Shown: positions 35,350 to 48,970, counted from the first letter of the stretch. The stretch is DNA of 64,000 nucleotides from Posidonia oceanica (GCA_037176725.1 JAZBRS010000020.1:50186001-50250000), one strand, 5' to 3'. Program-made: numbers and translations. The notes: generated by a model from the letters alone, not told the origin.

Positions 35350-38300
35350 ACTCCTGGCGGTCCGCTCTTCTTGAGGCTTGTACTTAACATTCCTGACCTC
35401 TTCCGGGTCTTGTTAGGGCCTGCACCTATCATTCCTGGCAATCCGGTCTTGATAAAGCTTGTACATATCGTTCCTGACATCTTCCGGGTCATGTTAGGGC
35501 CTTGCACTAATCATTCCAGGCGGTCCGATCTCGATTAGGCTTGTACTTATCATTCCCAACCTCTTGCAGGTCTTGTTAGGGCTTGCACCTATCATTCCTG
35601 GCGGTCCGGTCTTGATAAGCCTTGTACTTATCATTCCATACCTCTTCCGGGTCTTGTTAGCACTTGCACCTATCATTCCTAGCGGTCCGTTAATGATTAG
35701 GCTTGTACATTTCATTCCTGACCTCTTCCGGATCTTGTTAGGGCTTGCACCTATCATTCCTGATGATCCGGTCATGATAAGGCTTGTACTTATCATTCCA
35801 GACCACTTCCGGATCTTGTTAGGGCTTGCACCTATCATTCCTGACGATCCGGTCTTGATAAGGCTTGTACTTATCATTCTTGACCTCTTTCGGGTTTTGT
35901 TTGGGCTTTGCACCAATCACTCCTGATGGTCCGGTCATGATAAGGCATGTACTTATCATTCCTGACCTCTTCCGGGCCTTGTTAGGGCCTTGCACCATTC
36001 ATTCTAGGCAGTTCAATCTCGATAAGGCATGTACTTATCACACCCGACCTCTTCCGAGTCTTGTTAGGGCTTGCACGTATCATTCATGGCGGTCCAGTCT
36101 TGATTAGGATTGTTCTTATCATTCCTGACCTCTTCCGATTCTTGTTAGGGCCTTGCACCTATCATTCCTGGCGGTCCGGTCTCGATAAGACTTGTACTTA
36201 TCATTCCCGGCCTCTTCCAGGTCTTGTTAGGGCTTGCACCTATCATTCCAGGCGGTCCGGTCTTGATATGGCTTGTACTTATCATTCTGACCTCTTCTGG
36301 GTCTTGTACGGGCAAGCACGTATCATTCCAGGCGGTCCGTTCATGATAAGGCTTGTACTTATCATTCCCGTCCTCTTCCGTGTCTTGATAGGGCTTGCAC
36401 CAATCACTCCTGGCGGTCCGGTCCTCAAAAGGATTGTACTTAACATTCCTGACCTCTTCCGGTTCTTGTTAGGGCCTTGCACCGGTCATTCCTGGCGGTC
36501 CGGTCTTGATAAGGCAAGTACTTATCATTCCTGACCTCTTTCGGGTCTTGTTAGGGCTTTGCACCAGTCATTCCTAGTGGTCCTGTCTTGATATGGCTTG
36601 TACTTATCATTCCTGACCTCTTCCGGGTCTTGTTAGGGCTTGCACCTATCATTCCTGGTGGTCCGGCCTTGCTAAGGCTTGTACTTACAATTCATGACTT
36701 CTTCAGGGTCTTGTTAGGGCTTGCACCTATCATCCCTGGCGGTCCGGTCTTGATAAGGCTTGTACTTATCATTCCTGACCTCTTCTGGGTCTTGTTAAGG
36801 CTTGCACCTATCATTCTAGGCGGTCCAGTCATGATAAGGCTTGTACTTATCATTCCCGACCCCTTCCGGTTCTTGTTAGGGCTTTCACCTATCATTCCGA
36901 GCGGTCCGGTCTTGATAAGGCTTATACTTATCATTCCTGACCACTTCCGGGTCTTGTTAGGGTTTTGCACCAATCATTCCTAGCGGTCTGGTCTTGATAA
37001 GGCTTGTACTTATCGTTCTTGACCTCTTCCAGGTCTTGTTAGGGCTTGCACCGGTCATTCCTAGCAGTCCGGTCTTGATATGGCTTGTACTTATCATTCC
37101 CAGCCTCTTCCGGTTCTTGTCTGGGCTTGCACCTATCATTCCTGGCGGTGCGGTCATGTTAAGGCTTGTACTAATCATTCCGGAACTCTTCCAGGTCTTG
37201 TTAGGGCTTCGCACCTATCATTCCTAGCAGTCCGGTCTTGATACGGCTTGTACTTATCAATCCTGACCTCTTCCAGGTCATGTTAGGGCTTTGCACCTAT
37301 CATTCCTAGCGGTCCTGTCTTGATAAGGCTAGTACTTATCATTCCGGACCTCTTTTGGGTCATGTTAGGGCTTTGCACCAATCATTCCTAGTGGTCCCGT
37401 CTTGATATGGCTTGTACTTATCATTCCTGACCTCTTCCGAGTCCTGTTATTGCTTGCACCTATCATTCCTTGCGGTCCAGTCTTGATAAGGCTTGTACTT
37501 AACATTCCTGAACTCTACCGGGTCTTGTTAGGGCTTGCACCTTTCTTTCCAGGCGGTCCGGTCTCGTTGTGGCTTGTACTTATCATTCTTGACCTCTTCC
37601 GGGTCTTGTTAGGGCTTGCACCTATCATTCCTGGCGGTCCGGTCATGATAAGGCTTGTACTTATCATTCCTTACCTCTCCCTGGTCTTGTTAGGGCTTGC
37701 AGCTATCATTCCTGGTGCTCTGGTCTTGATAAGGCATCTACATATCATTCCTGACCTCTTGCGGGTCTTGTTATGGCCTCGCACCATTCCTTCCTGGCGG
37801 TTCGATCTCGATAAGGCTTCTACTTATCACTCCCGACCTCCTCTGGGTCTTGTTAGGGCATGCACCTATCATTCCTGGCAGTCCGGTCGTGATAAGGATT
37901 GTACTTATCATTACTGACCTCTTCGGATCTTATTGGGGCCTTGCACCGATCATTCTTGGTGGTCCGGTCTCGATAAGGCATGTATTTAACATTCCCGACC
38001 TCTTCCGTGTCTTGTTAGGGCATGCACCTATCATTCCTGGTGGTCCGGTCTTGGTACGGCTTGTACTTATCATTCCTGACCTCATCTGGGTCTTGTTAGG
38101 GCTTGCACCTATCATTCCTGGCGGTCCGGTCTTGAGATGGCTTGTACTCATCATTCCTGACCTCTTTCATGTCATGTTAGGGCTTGCACCTATCATTCCT
38201 GGTGGTCTGTTCAGATAAGTCATGTACTTATCATTCCTGACCTCTTACGGGTCTTCTTTGGGCCTTGCACCATTCATTCCACGCGGTCTGATCTCGATAA

Positions 38301-38659
38301 GGCTTGTACTTATCACTCTCGACCTCTTCCGGGTCTTGTTAGGGCGTGCACCAATAATTCCCGGCGGTCCGGTCTTGTTAAGGCATGTACATATCATTCC
38401 TGACCCCTTCCGGGTCTTGTTAGGGCCTTGCACCTATCATTCCTGGCTGTCCGGTCTCGATTGGGCTTGTACTAATCATTCCTAACCTCTTCCGCTTCTT
38501 GTTAGGGCTTGCACCTATCATTCCTGGCAGTGCGGTCAGGTTAAGGCTTGCACTTATCATTCCTGGCCTCTTCGGGTCTTGTTTGGGCTTGGCACATAAC
38601 ATTATTGGCGGTCAGGTCTAGATAATGCTTGTACTTATCAATCCTGACCACTTTCGGGT
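35350..38659 (+). repeat. HOR block gamma copy 1
   Basis: It recurs at 54.36-57.75 kb. The offset is 19,011 at the start, 18,848 near 35.9 kb, 18,930 at 36.96-38.1 kb and 19,092 near 38.25 kb; each step is one or two monomers gained or lost. Markers are TCCGCTCTTC (35,363), GACGATCCGG, GTCCGGCCTT, GGCGGTGCGG and GTTCAGATAAG (38,210). Confidence 0.82.
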
Positions 38660-39229
38660 CTTGTCAGGGCTTGCACCTATCATTCCACGAGGTCAGGTCT
38701 TGATAAGGCTTGTACTTTTCATTCCCAACCTCTTTCGGGTTGTGTTAGGGCTTGCTCCTATCATTCCTAGCGGTCCTGTCCAGGTGAGGCTTGTACTTAT
38801 CATTCCAGACCTCTTTCGGTTTTTGTTATGGCTTTGCTCCAATCTATCCTGGCGGTCCGGTCTTGATAAGGCTTGTACTTATCATTCCTCACCTCTTCCG
38901 GGTTTTGTTAGGGCTTTGCACCTATCATTCTTGGCGGTCCGGTCATGATAAGGCTTGTACTTATCATTCTAGACCTCTTCCTGGTCTTGATAAGGCTTGC
39001 ACCTTTCTTTCCTAGCGGTTCGCTTTTGGTTAGGCTTGTACATTTCGTTCCTGACATCTTCCGGGTCTTGTTAGGGCTTGCACCTATCATCCCTGGTGGT
39101 CCGGTCTTGATAAGGCATGTACTTATCATTCCTGACCTCTTCCGGGTCATGTTAGGGCCTTGCACCATTCATTCCAGGCGGTTCAATCTCGATAAGGCTC
39201 GTAGTTATCACTCCCGACCTCTTCCGAGT
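38660..39229 (+). repeat. 570-bp HOR (7 monomers), cluster 1 copy 1
   Basis: Markers are CCACGAGGTCA at 38685, GTCCAGGTGAGG, GCTTTTGGTTAGG, TTCGTTCCTGACATC, ATCATCCCTGG and GGTTCAATCTCG. The same series recurs exactly 570 bases later, twice. Confidence 0.92.
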
Positions 39230-39799
39230 CTTGTTAGGGCTTGCACCCATCATTCCACGAGGTCAAGTCTTGATAAGGCTTGTACTTTTCATTCCCGACC
39301 TCTTCCAGGTTGTGTTAGGGCTTGCTCCGATCATTCCTAGCGGTTCGGTCCAGGTGAGGCTTGTACTTATCATTCCAGACCTCTTTCGGTTCTTGTTATG
39401 GCTTTCCACCAATCAATCCTGGCGGTCCGGTCTTGATAAGGCTTGTACATATCATTCCTCACCTCTTCCGGATTTTGTTAGGGCTTTGCACCTATCATTC
39501 CTCGCGGTCCGGTCATGATAAGGCTTGTACTTATCATTCCAGACCTTTTCCTGGTCTTGATAGGGCTTGCACCTATCTTTCCTAGCAGTTCGCTTTTGGT
39601 TAGGCTTGTACATTTCGTTCCTGACATCTTCCGGGTCTTGTTAGGGCTTGCACCTATTATCCCTGGTGGTTTGGTCTTGATAAGGCATGTACTTATCATT
39701 CCTGACCTCTTCCGGGTCATGTTAGGGCCTTGCACCATTCATTCCAGGCGGTTCAATCTCGATAAGGCTTGTACTTATCACTCCCGACCTCTTCCGAGT
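39230..39799 (+). repeat. 570-bp HOR, cluster 1 copy 2
   Basis: CCACGAGGTCA at 39255, 570 after copy 1. The order of all seven monomer types is preserved, with scattered substitutions. Confidence 0.92.
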
Positions 39800-40369
39800 C
39801 TTGTTAGGGCTTGCACCTATCATTCCACGAGGTCAAGTCTTGATAAGGCTTGTACTTTTCATTCCCGACCTCTTCCGGGCAGTGTTAGGGCTTGCTCCTA
39901 TCATTCCTAGCGGTCCGGTCCAGGTGAGGCTTGTACTTATCATTCCAGACCTCTTTCGGTTCTTGTTATGGCTTTGCACCAATCTATCCTGGCGGTCCGG
40001 TCTTGATAAGGCTTGTACTTATCATTCCTCACCTCTTCCGGATTTTGTTAGGGCTTTGCACCTATCATTCCTGGCGGTCCGGTCATGATAAGGCTTGTAC
40101 TTATCATTCCATACCTCTTCCTGGTCTTGATAGGGCTTGCACCTATCTTTCCTAGCGGTCCGCTTTTGGTTAGGCTTGTACAATTCGTTCCTAACATCTT
40201 CCGGGTCTTGTTAGGGCTTGCACCTATCATCCCTGGTGGTCCGGTTTTGATAAGGCATGTACTTATCATTCCTGACCTCTTCCGGGTCATGTTAGGGCCT
40301 TGCACCATTCATTCCAGGCGGTTCATTCTCGATAAGGCTTGTACTTATCACTCCCGACCTCTTCCGAGT
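39800..40369 (+). repeat. 570-bp HOR, cluster 1 copy 3
   Basis: CCACGAGGTCA at 39825. The next expected occurrence (40395) is replaced by ATTCATGGCGG, so the cluster ends here and epsilon begins. Confidence 0.9.
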
Positions 40370-41809
40370 CTTGTTAGGGCATGCACCTATCATTCATGGC
40401 GGTCCGGTCTTGATTAGGATTGTACTAATCATTCCCGACCTCTTCCGAGTCTTGTTAGGGCCTTGCACCTATCATTCCTGGCGGTCCGGTCTCGACAAGG
40501 CTTGTACTTATCATTCCCGACCTCTTCCATGTCTTGTTAGGGCTTGCACCTATCATTCCAGGTGGTTCGGTCTTGATATGGCAAGTACTTATCAGTCCTG
40601 ACCTCTTTCGGGTCATCTTAGGGCTTGCACCTATCATTCCAGGTGGTCTGGTCTTGATAAGTCATGTACTTATCGTTCCTGACCTCTTTCGGGTCTTGTA
40701 AGTGAAATGTGCCATACATTCCATGCGGTCCGATCTCATTAAGGCTTGTACTTATCACACCCGACCACTTCCGAGTCTTGGTCGGGCTTGCACCTATCAT
40801 TCCCGGCGATCCGGTCTTGATAAGGCTTGTACATATCAATCCTGACCTCTTCCGGGTCTTGTTAGGGCCTTGCACCTACCTTTCCAGGCGGTCCGGTCTC
40901 GATAAGGCTTGTACTAATCATTCTCGACCTCTTCCTGGTCTTGATATGGCTTGCACCTAACATTCCTAGCAGTCCGGTCTTGATAAGGATTGTACTTCTC
41001 ATTCCTAACCTCTTTCCGAGTCTTGTTAGGGCCATGCACCTATCATTCTTGGTGGTCCGGTCTTGATAACGCCTGTACTTATCATTCCAGACCTCTTCTG
41101 GGTCAAGTTAGGGCTTGCACCTATCGTTCCTGGTGCTACGATCGTGACAAGGCATGTTCTTATCATTCCCGATCACTTCTCGGGTCATGTTTGGGCTTGC
41201 ACCTATCATTCCTGGTGGTTTGGTCATGAAAAGGCTTGTACTTATCATTCCAGACCGCTTCTAGGTCTTGTTAGGGCTTTGCATTAACCATTCTAGGCGG
41301 TCCAGTCTTGGTACGGCTTGTACTTATCATTCCTGACCTCTTCCGGGTCTTGTTAGGGCTTGCACCTATCATTCCTGGCGGTCTGGTCTTACAAAGGCTT
41401 GTACTAATCATTCCTGACCTCTTCCACGTCATGTTAGGGCTTGCACCTATCATTCCTGTTGGTCTGGTCTTGATAAGTCATGTACTTATCATTCCTGACC
41501 GCTTCGGGTCGTGTTAGGGCCTTGCACCATTCATTCCATGCGATAAGGCTTGTACTTGTCACTCCCGACCTCTTCCGGGTCTTGTCAGGGCTTGCACCTA
41601 TCTTTCCCGGTAGTCCAGTCTTGTTAAGGCTTGTTCATATCATTCCTGACCTCTTCCGGGTCTTGTTAGGGCCTTGCACCTATCATTCCTGCCGGTCCGG
41701 TCTCGATCGGGCCTGTACTAATCATTCCTAACCTCTTCCGGTTCTTGTTAGGGCTTGCACCTATCATTCCAGGCGGTGCAGTAATGTTAAGGCTTGCACA
41801 TATCATTCC
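40370..41809 (+). repeat. HOR block epsilon copy 1, six monomers shorter
   Basis: It matches 43.21-45.1 kb, at offset ~2,840 before ~40,590 and ~3,325 after; the 486-base change equals six monomers missing here. Atypical monomers are CATACATTCC (~40,713), TTGATAACGCC (41,063) and the deleted CCATGCGATAAGG unit at ~41,537. Confidence 0.82.
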
Positions 41810-43240
41810 AGACCTCTTCCAGGTCTTGATAGGGCTTGCACCTATCTTTCCTAGCGGTCCGCTTTTGGTTAGGCTTGTATATTTCGTTCCAGACATCTTC
41901 CGGGTCTTGTTAGGGCATGCACCTATCATCCCTGGTGGTCCGGTCTGGACAAGGCTTGTACTTATCATTCCTGACCTCTTCCGGGTCATGTTAGGGCCTT
42001 GCACCATTCATTCCAGGCAGTTCAATCTCGATAAGGATCGTAGTTATCACTCCCGACCTCTTCCGAGTCTTGTTAGGGCTTGCACCTATCATTCCACGAG
42101 GTCAGGTCTTGATAAGGCTTGTACTTTTCATTCCCGACCTCTACCGGGTTGTGTTACGGCTTGCTTCGATCATTCCTAGCGGTCCGGTCCAGGTGAGGCT
42201 TCTACTTATCATTCCAGACCTCTTTCGGTTCTTGTTATGGCTTTCCACCAATCAATCCTGGCGGTCCGGTCTTGATAAGGCTTGTATTTATCATTCCTCA
42301 CCTCTACCGGATTTTGTTAGGGCTTTGCACCTATCATTCCTCGCGGTCCGGTCATGATAAGGCTTGTACTTATCATTCCAGACCACTTCCTGGTCTTGAT
42401 AGGGCTTGCACCTATCTTTCCTAGCGGTCCGCTTTTGGTTAGGCTTGTACATTTCGTTCCTGACATCTTCCGGGTCTTGTTAGGGCTTGCACCTATCATC
42501 CCTGGTGGTCCGGTCTTGATAAGGCATGTACTTATCATTCCTGACCTCTCACGGGTCATGTTAGGGCCTTGCACCATTCATTCCAGGCGGTTCAATCTCG
42601 ATAAGGCTTGTACTTATCACTCCCGACCTCTTCCGAGTCTTGTTAGGGCTTGCACCTATCATTCCACGAGGTCAGGTCTTGATAAGGCTTGTACCTTTCA
42701 TTCCCGACCACTTCCGGGCTGTGTTAGGGCTTGCTCCTATCATTCCTAGCAGTCCGGTCCAGGTGAGGCTTGTACTTATCATTCCAGACCTCTTTCGGTT
42801 CTTGTTTTGGCTTTGCACCAATCTATCCTGGCGGTCCGGTCTTGATAAGGCTTGTACTTATCAATCCTCACCTCTTCCGGGTTTTGTTAGGGCTTTGCAC
42901 CTATCCTTCCTGGCGGTCTGCTCATGATAAGGCTTGTACTTATCATTCCAGACCTCTTCCTGGTCTTGATAGGGCTTGCACCTATCTTTCCTAGCGGTCC
43001 GCTTTTGGTTAGGCTTGTACATTTCGTTCCTGACATCTTCCGGGTCTTGTTAGGGCTTGCACCTATCATCCCTGGTGGTCCGGTCTTGATAAAGCATGTA
43101 CTTATCATTCCTGACCTCTTCCGAGTCATGTTAGGGCCTTGCACCATTCATTCTAGGCGGTTCAATCTCGATAAGGCTTGTACTTATCACTCCCGACCTC
43201 TTCCGAGTCTTGTTAGGGCTTGCACCTATCATTCATGGCG
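41810..43240 (+). repeat. 570-bp HOR, cluster 2 (about 2.5 copies)
   Basis: CCACGAGGTCA occurs at 42094 and 42664. The GCTTTTGGTTAGG monomer recurs near 41,860, 42,430 and 43,000. Spacing is 570, as in cluster 1, and cluster 2 lies 3,409 downstream of it. The end again switches to ATTCATGGCGG (~43,231). Confidence 0.9.
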
Positions 43241-45270
43241 GTCCGGTCTTGATTAGGATTGTACTATTCATTCCCGACCTCTTCCGGGTCTTGTTAGGGC
43301 CTTGCACCTATCATTCCTGGCGGTCTGGTCTCGATAAGGCTTGTACTTATCATTCCTGACCTCTTCCATGTCTTGTTAGGGCTTGCACCTATCATTCCAG
43401 GTAGTTCGGTCTTGATATGGCTTGTACTTATCATTCTGGCCTCTTCTGGGTCTTGTTCGGGCATGCACCTATCATTCCTTGCGGTCCGGGCTTAATAAGG
43501 CTTGTACTTTTCATTCCCGTCCTCTTCCGTGTCTTGATAGGGCTCGCACCTATCACTCCTGGCGGTCCGGTCTTCGTAAGACTTGTACTTAACATTGCTG
43601 ACCTCTTCCGGTTCTTGTTAGGGCCTTGCACCGATCAATCCTGGTGGTCCGGTCTTGATAAGGCTTGTACTTATCATTCCTGACCTCTTCCGGATCTTGT
43701 TAGGGCTTTGCACCAGTCAATCCTAGTGGTCCTGTCTTGATAAGGCTTGTACTTATCATTCCAGACCTCTTCCGGGTCTTGTTAGGGCTTGCACCTATCA
43801 TTCCTGGCGGTCCGGTCTTGCAAAGGCTTGTACTAATCATTCCTGACCTCTTCCGGGTCTTGTTAGGGCTTGCACCTATCATTCTTGGCGGTCCAGTCTT
43901 CAGATGGCAGGTACTTATCAGTCCTGACCTCTTTCGGGTCATCTTGGGGCTTGCACCTATCATTCCAGGAGGTCTGGTCTTGATAAGTCATGTACTTATC
44001 GTTCCTGACCTCTTTCGGGTCTTGTAAGTGCCTCGTGCCCTACATTCCATGCGGTCCGATCTCGATAAGGCTTGTACTTATCACACCCGACCACTTCCGA
44101 GTCTTGGTCGGGCTTGCACTTATCATTCCCGGCGATCCGGTCTTGATAAGGCTTGTACATATCAATCCTGACCTCTTCCGGGTCTTGTTAGGGCCTTGCA
44201 CCTACTTTTCCAGGCGGTCCGGTCTCAATAAGGCTTGTACTAATCATTCTCGACCTCTTCCTGGTCTTGACATGGCATGCACCTATCATTCCTAGTAGTC
44301 CGGTCTTGATAAGGATTGTACTTCTCATTCCTAACCTCTTTCCGGGTCTTGTTAGGGCCATGCACCTATCATTCTTGGTGGTCCGATCTTGATAACGCCT
44401 GTACTTATCATTCCTGACCTCTTCTCGGTCAAGTTAGGGCTTGCACCTATCGTTCCTGGTGCTACGATCGTGACAAGGCTTGTTCTTATCATTCCCGATC
44501 ACTTCGGGGTCTTGTTTGGGCTTGCACCTATCATTCCTGGTGGTTTGGTCTTGAAAAGGCATGTACTTTTCATTCCAGACCGCTTCCAGGTCTTGTTAGG
44601 GCTTTGCACCAATCATTCTAGGCGGTCCAGTCTTGGTACGGCTTGTACTTATCAATCCTGAGCTCTTCCGTGTCTAGTTAGGGCTTGCACCTATCATTCC
44701 TGGCGGTCCAGTCTAGAGATGGCTTGTACTCATCATTCCTGACCTCTTTCAGGTCATGTTAGGGCTTGCACCTATCATTCTTGTTGGTCTGGTCTTGATA
44801 AGTTGTGTACTTATCATTCCTGACCGCTTCGGATCGTGTTAGGGCCTTGCACAATTCATTCCATGCAATAAGGCTTGTACTTATCACTCCCGACCTCTTC
44901 CGGGTCTTGTCAGGGCTTGCACCTATCTTTCCCGGCAGTCCGGTCTTGTTAAGGCTTGTTCATATCATTCCTGACCTCTTCCGGGTCTTGTTAGGGCCTT
45001 GCACCTATCATTCCTGCCGGTCCGGTCTCGATAGGGCTTGTACTAATCATTCCTAACCTCTTTCGGTTCTTGTTAGGGCTTGCACCTATCATTCCGGGCG
45101 ATGCAGTCATGTTAAGGCTTGCGCATATCTTTCCTGACCTCTTCCGGGTCTTGTTTGGGCTTTGCACATATCATTCCTGGCAGTCAAGTCTAGATAAGGC
45201 TTGTACTTATCATTCCTGACCTCTTGCGGGTCTTGTTAGGGCTTGCACCTATCATTCAAGTAGGTCAGGT
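43241..45270 (+). repeat. HOR block epsilon copy 2
   Basis: It recurs at 58.36-60.38 kb at offset 15,108-15,113. It includes an ATTCTGGCC monomer (80 bp), the GAAGTGC-like irregular unit near 44,025-44,050, TTGATAACGCC at ~44,388, GTGCTACGATCG (~44,459) and the deleted CCATGCAATAAGG unit (~44,861). Confidence 0.85.
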
Positions 45271-46785
45271 CTTGATAAGGCTTGTACTTTTCATTCCCGA
45301 CCTCTTCCAGGTCGACTTAGGGCTTTCTCCTATCATTCCTAGCGGCCTGGTCCAGGTGTGGCTTGTCGTTATCATTCCAGACCTCATCCGGTTCTTGTTA
45401 TGGCTTTGCACCAATCTATCCTGGCGGTCCGGTCTTGATGAGGCGTGTACTTATCATTCCTGACCTCTTCCGAGTTTTGTTAGGGCTTTGCACCTATCAT
45501 TCCTGGTGGTCTGGTCTTAATAAGGCTTGTACTTATCATTCCAAACTTCTTCCGGGTCTTGATAGGGCTTGCACCTTTCTTTCCTGGCGGTCCGGTATTG
45601 ATTAGGCTTGTACATTTCATTCCTGACCTCTTTCGGGTCTTGTCAGGGCTTGCACCTATCATTCCAGGCAGTCCGGTAATGATAAGGACTGTACTTATCA
45701 TTCCTGACCTCTTCCAGGACTCGTTAGGGCCTTGCACCTATCATTCTTGGCGGTCCAGTGTCGATAAGGCTTGTACTTATCATTCCCGACCCCTTCCATG
45801 TCTTGTTAGGGCTTGCACCTATCATTCCAAACGGTCCGGTCTTGATATGCCTTGTACTTATCCTTCCCGACCTCTTCCATGTCTTGTTAGGGCTTGCTCG
45901 TATCATTCCTGGCGGTCCGGTCATGATAAGGCGTGTACTTATCAATCTCGATCACTTCTGGGTCGTGTTAGGGTTTGCACCTATCATTCCCGGTGGTTTG
46001 GTCATGACAAGGCTTGTTCTTATCATTCCTAACCTCTTCCAGTTCTAGTTAGGGCTTTGCACCTATCATTCTAGGCGGTCAGGTCTTGGTAAGGCTTGTA
46101 CGTATCGTTCCTGACCTCTTCCGGGTATTGTTAGGGCTTTGCACCTATCATTCCTGGCGGTCCAGTTTTGGTAAGGCCTACACTTATCATTCCTGACCAC
46201 TTCCTGGTCTTGTTAGGGCTTGCACCTATCATTCCTAGCAGTCCAGTCTTGATAAGGCTAGTACATACCATTCCTGACCACTTCTGGGTCTTGTTAGGGC
46301 TTTGCACTTATCATTCCCGGCGGTCCGGTTTTGATAAGGCTTGCACTTATAATTCCTGACCTCTTCCGGGTCTTGTTCGGACTTGCACCTGTCATTCTTG
46401 GTGGTCCGGACTTAATAAGACTTGTACTTATCATTCCTGACCTCTTCCGGTTCTTGTTAGGGCTTTGCACCAATCAATCCTGGCGGTCCGGTCTTAATAA
46501 GGCATGTACTTATCATTCCTGACCTCTTCCGGTTCTTGTTTGGGCTTGCACCAATCATTCCAGGCGGTGCGGTCTTGATAAGGCTTGTTCTTATCGTTCC
46601 TGACCTCTTCTAGGTCATGTTAGGGCTTCGCACCTATCATTCCTGGCTGTTCGGTCTTGATACGACTTGTACATATCATTCCCGACCTCTACCAGGTCTT
46701 GTTAGGGCTTTGCACTTATCATTCCTGGCAGTCCAGTCTTGATAAGGCTTGTACTTATCATTCCTGACCACTTCCGAGTATTGTT
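45271..46785 (+). repeat. Satellite stretch with mixed 570-like and alpha-tail monomers
   Basis: 45.25-45.6 kb resembles a diverged 570-bp HOR (GTAGGTCAGG, GTCCAGGTGTGG). 46.05-46.4 kb resembles the alpha tail (TTGGTAAGGCCTACAC). I see no long constant-offset partner for the remainder. Confidence 0.7.
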
Positions 46786-48239
46786 AGGGCTTTGCACCTA
46801 TCATTCCTAGCGGTCCGGTCATGATAAGGCTTGTACTTATCATTCCTGACCTCTTCCGGGTCTTGTTAGCGCTTGCACCTGCCATTCCTGGTGGTACGGT
46901 CTCGATAATGCTTGTACTTATCAGTCCTGACCTCTTCCAGGTCTTGTTTGGGCTTGCACCTATCATTCCAGGCGGTCTGGTCTTGATTAGGCTTGTACTT
47001 GTCATTCTTGACCTCTTCCAGGTCATGTTAGGGCTTGCACCTATCATTCCTGGTGGTCCGGTCTTGACAAGCCATGTACTTATCATTCCTGACCTCTTCC
47101 GGGTCATGTTAGGGCCTTGCAACATTCCTTCCTGGCGGTCCGATCACGATATGGCTTGTACTTATCACTCCCGACCACTTCTGGGTCATGTTAGGGCTTG
47201 CACCTATCATTCCTGGCGGTCCGGTGTTGATAAGGCTGTTACCTACCGTTCCTGACCTCTTCTGGGTCTTGTTAGGGCCTTTCACCTATGTTTCCTGGTG
47301 GTCCGGTCTCGATAAGGCTTGTACTTATCATTCCCGTCCTCTTCCAAGTCTTGTTGGGGCTTACACCTATCATTCCAGGCGGTTCGGTCTTGATATGGCT
47401 AGTACTTATCATTCCTGACCTCTTCCGTGTCTTGTTCAGGCTTGCACCTATCATTCCAGGCGGTCCGGTCATGATAAGGCTTGTACTTAACATTCTCGAC
47501 CTCTTCCGTGTCTTGTTAGGGCTTGCACCTATCATTCCTGGCGGTCCGGTCTTGATAAGGCTTGTACTTAACAATCCAGACCTCTTTGGGTTCCTGTTAG
47601 TGCTTTGGACCTATCATTCCTGGCAGTCTGGTCTTGATAAGTCTTGTACTTATCATTACTGACCTCTTCTAGGTCTTGTTAGGGCTTCGCATCTGTCATT
47701 CCTGGCGGTCCAGTCTTGATAAGGCTTGTACTAATCATTCCGGACCTCTTTCAGGTCTTGTCAGGGCTTGCATCTATCATTCCTGGCGGTCCGGTCTTGT
47801 TGAGGCTTGTACGAATCATTTCGGACCTCTTTCGGGTCTTGTTAGGGCTTGCTCCTATCATTCCTGGCGGTCTGGTCTTGATAAGGCATGTACTTATCAT
47901 TCCTGAACTCCTCCGGTTCATGTTAGGGCTAGCGCCTATCATTCCTGGTGGTCTGGTCTTGATAAGTCACGTACTTATCATTCCAAAACTCTTCCGGGTC
48001 ATGTTAGGGCCTTGCACTAATCATTCCTGTGGTCCGATCTCGATAAGGCTTGTACTTATCACTCCCGACCTCTTCGGGGTCTTGTTAGGGCTTGCACCTA
48101 TAATTCCTGGCGGTCCGGTCTTGATAAGGCTTGTACAGATCGTTCCAGACATGTTCAGGGTCTTGTGAGGGCCTTGCACCTATCATTCCTGGCGGTCCGG
48201 TCATGATAAGGCTTGTACTTATCATTCCTGACCTCTTTC
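46786..48239 (+). repeat. Satellite stretch, donor or recipient of the 50.5-kb segment
   Basis: 46,790-47,150 matches 50,530-50,880 at offset 3,737 (TTGACAAGCCATG, GGGCCTTGCAACATTCC). The rest is ordinary monomers, with a GTGGTCCG-shortened unit near 48,028. Confidence 0.72.
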
Positions 48240-48970
48240 GGGTCTTGTTAGGGCTTGCACCTATCATTCCTGGCGGTCCGACAATGATTAGGCTTGAACA
48301 CTTCATTCCTGACCTCTTCCGGATCTTGTTTGGGCTTGCACCTATCATTCCTAACGATTCGGTCTTGATAAGGCTTGTACTTATCAATCCTGACCAATTC
48401 CGGATCTTGTTAGGGCTTGCACCAATCATTCCTGACGATTCGGTCTTGATACGGCTTTTACTTATCATTCCTGACCTCTTCCGGGTTTTCATAGGGTTTG
48501 CACCTTTCATTCCAAGCGGTCCGGTCATGATATGGCTTGTACTTATCATTCCTGACCTCTTCGAGGTTTTGTTTGGGCTTTGCACCAATCACTCCTGATG
48601 GTCCGGTCTTGATAAGGCTTCTACTTATCATTCCTGACCTCTTCCGGGTCTTGTTAGGGCTTGCACCTATCATTCCTGGCGGTCCGTTCATGATATGGCT
48701 TGTTCTTACCAATCCTGACCTCTTCTAGGCCGTGTTAAGGCACTGCACCTAACTGTCCTAGCGGTCCGGTATTGATTAGGATTGAACATTTCGTTCCAGG
48801 CCTCTTTCGGGTCTTGTTGGGGCTTGCACCTATCTATCCTAGCGGTCCGGTCTTGCCAAGGCTTGTACTTATCATTCCTGACCTCTTCCGGGTCTTGTTA
48901 GGGCTTGCACCTATCACTCCTGGTGGTACGGTCATGATAAGACTAGTACTTATCATTCTTGACCTCTTCC
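48240..48970 (+). repeat. Alpha-derived local repeat, copy 1
   Basis: It holds a TTGAACACTTC monomer (~48,294), GACGATTCGG units, CACTCCTGATGG, a second TTGAACATTTCG unit and TTGCCAAGG (~48,853). The same series recurs 1,543 bases (19 monomers) downstream. Confidence 0.82.

Noticed and set aside
40690..40740. Irregular segments (AAGTGAAATGTGCC here; similar at 44,025 and 59,140) as possible insertions of other DNA
   Set aside because: Each still aligns over its whole length with a diverged monomer (TTGTAAGTGCC for TTGTTAGGGCC, then CATTCCATGCGG), and all three sit at the same place in epsilon blocks. They are variant monomers.
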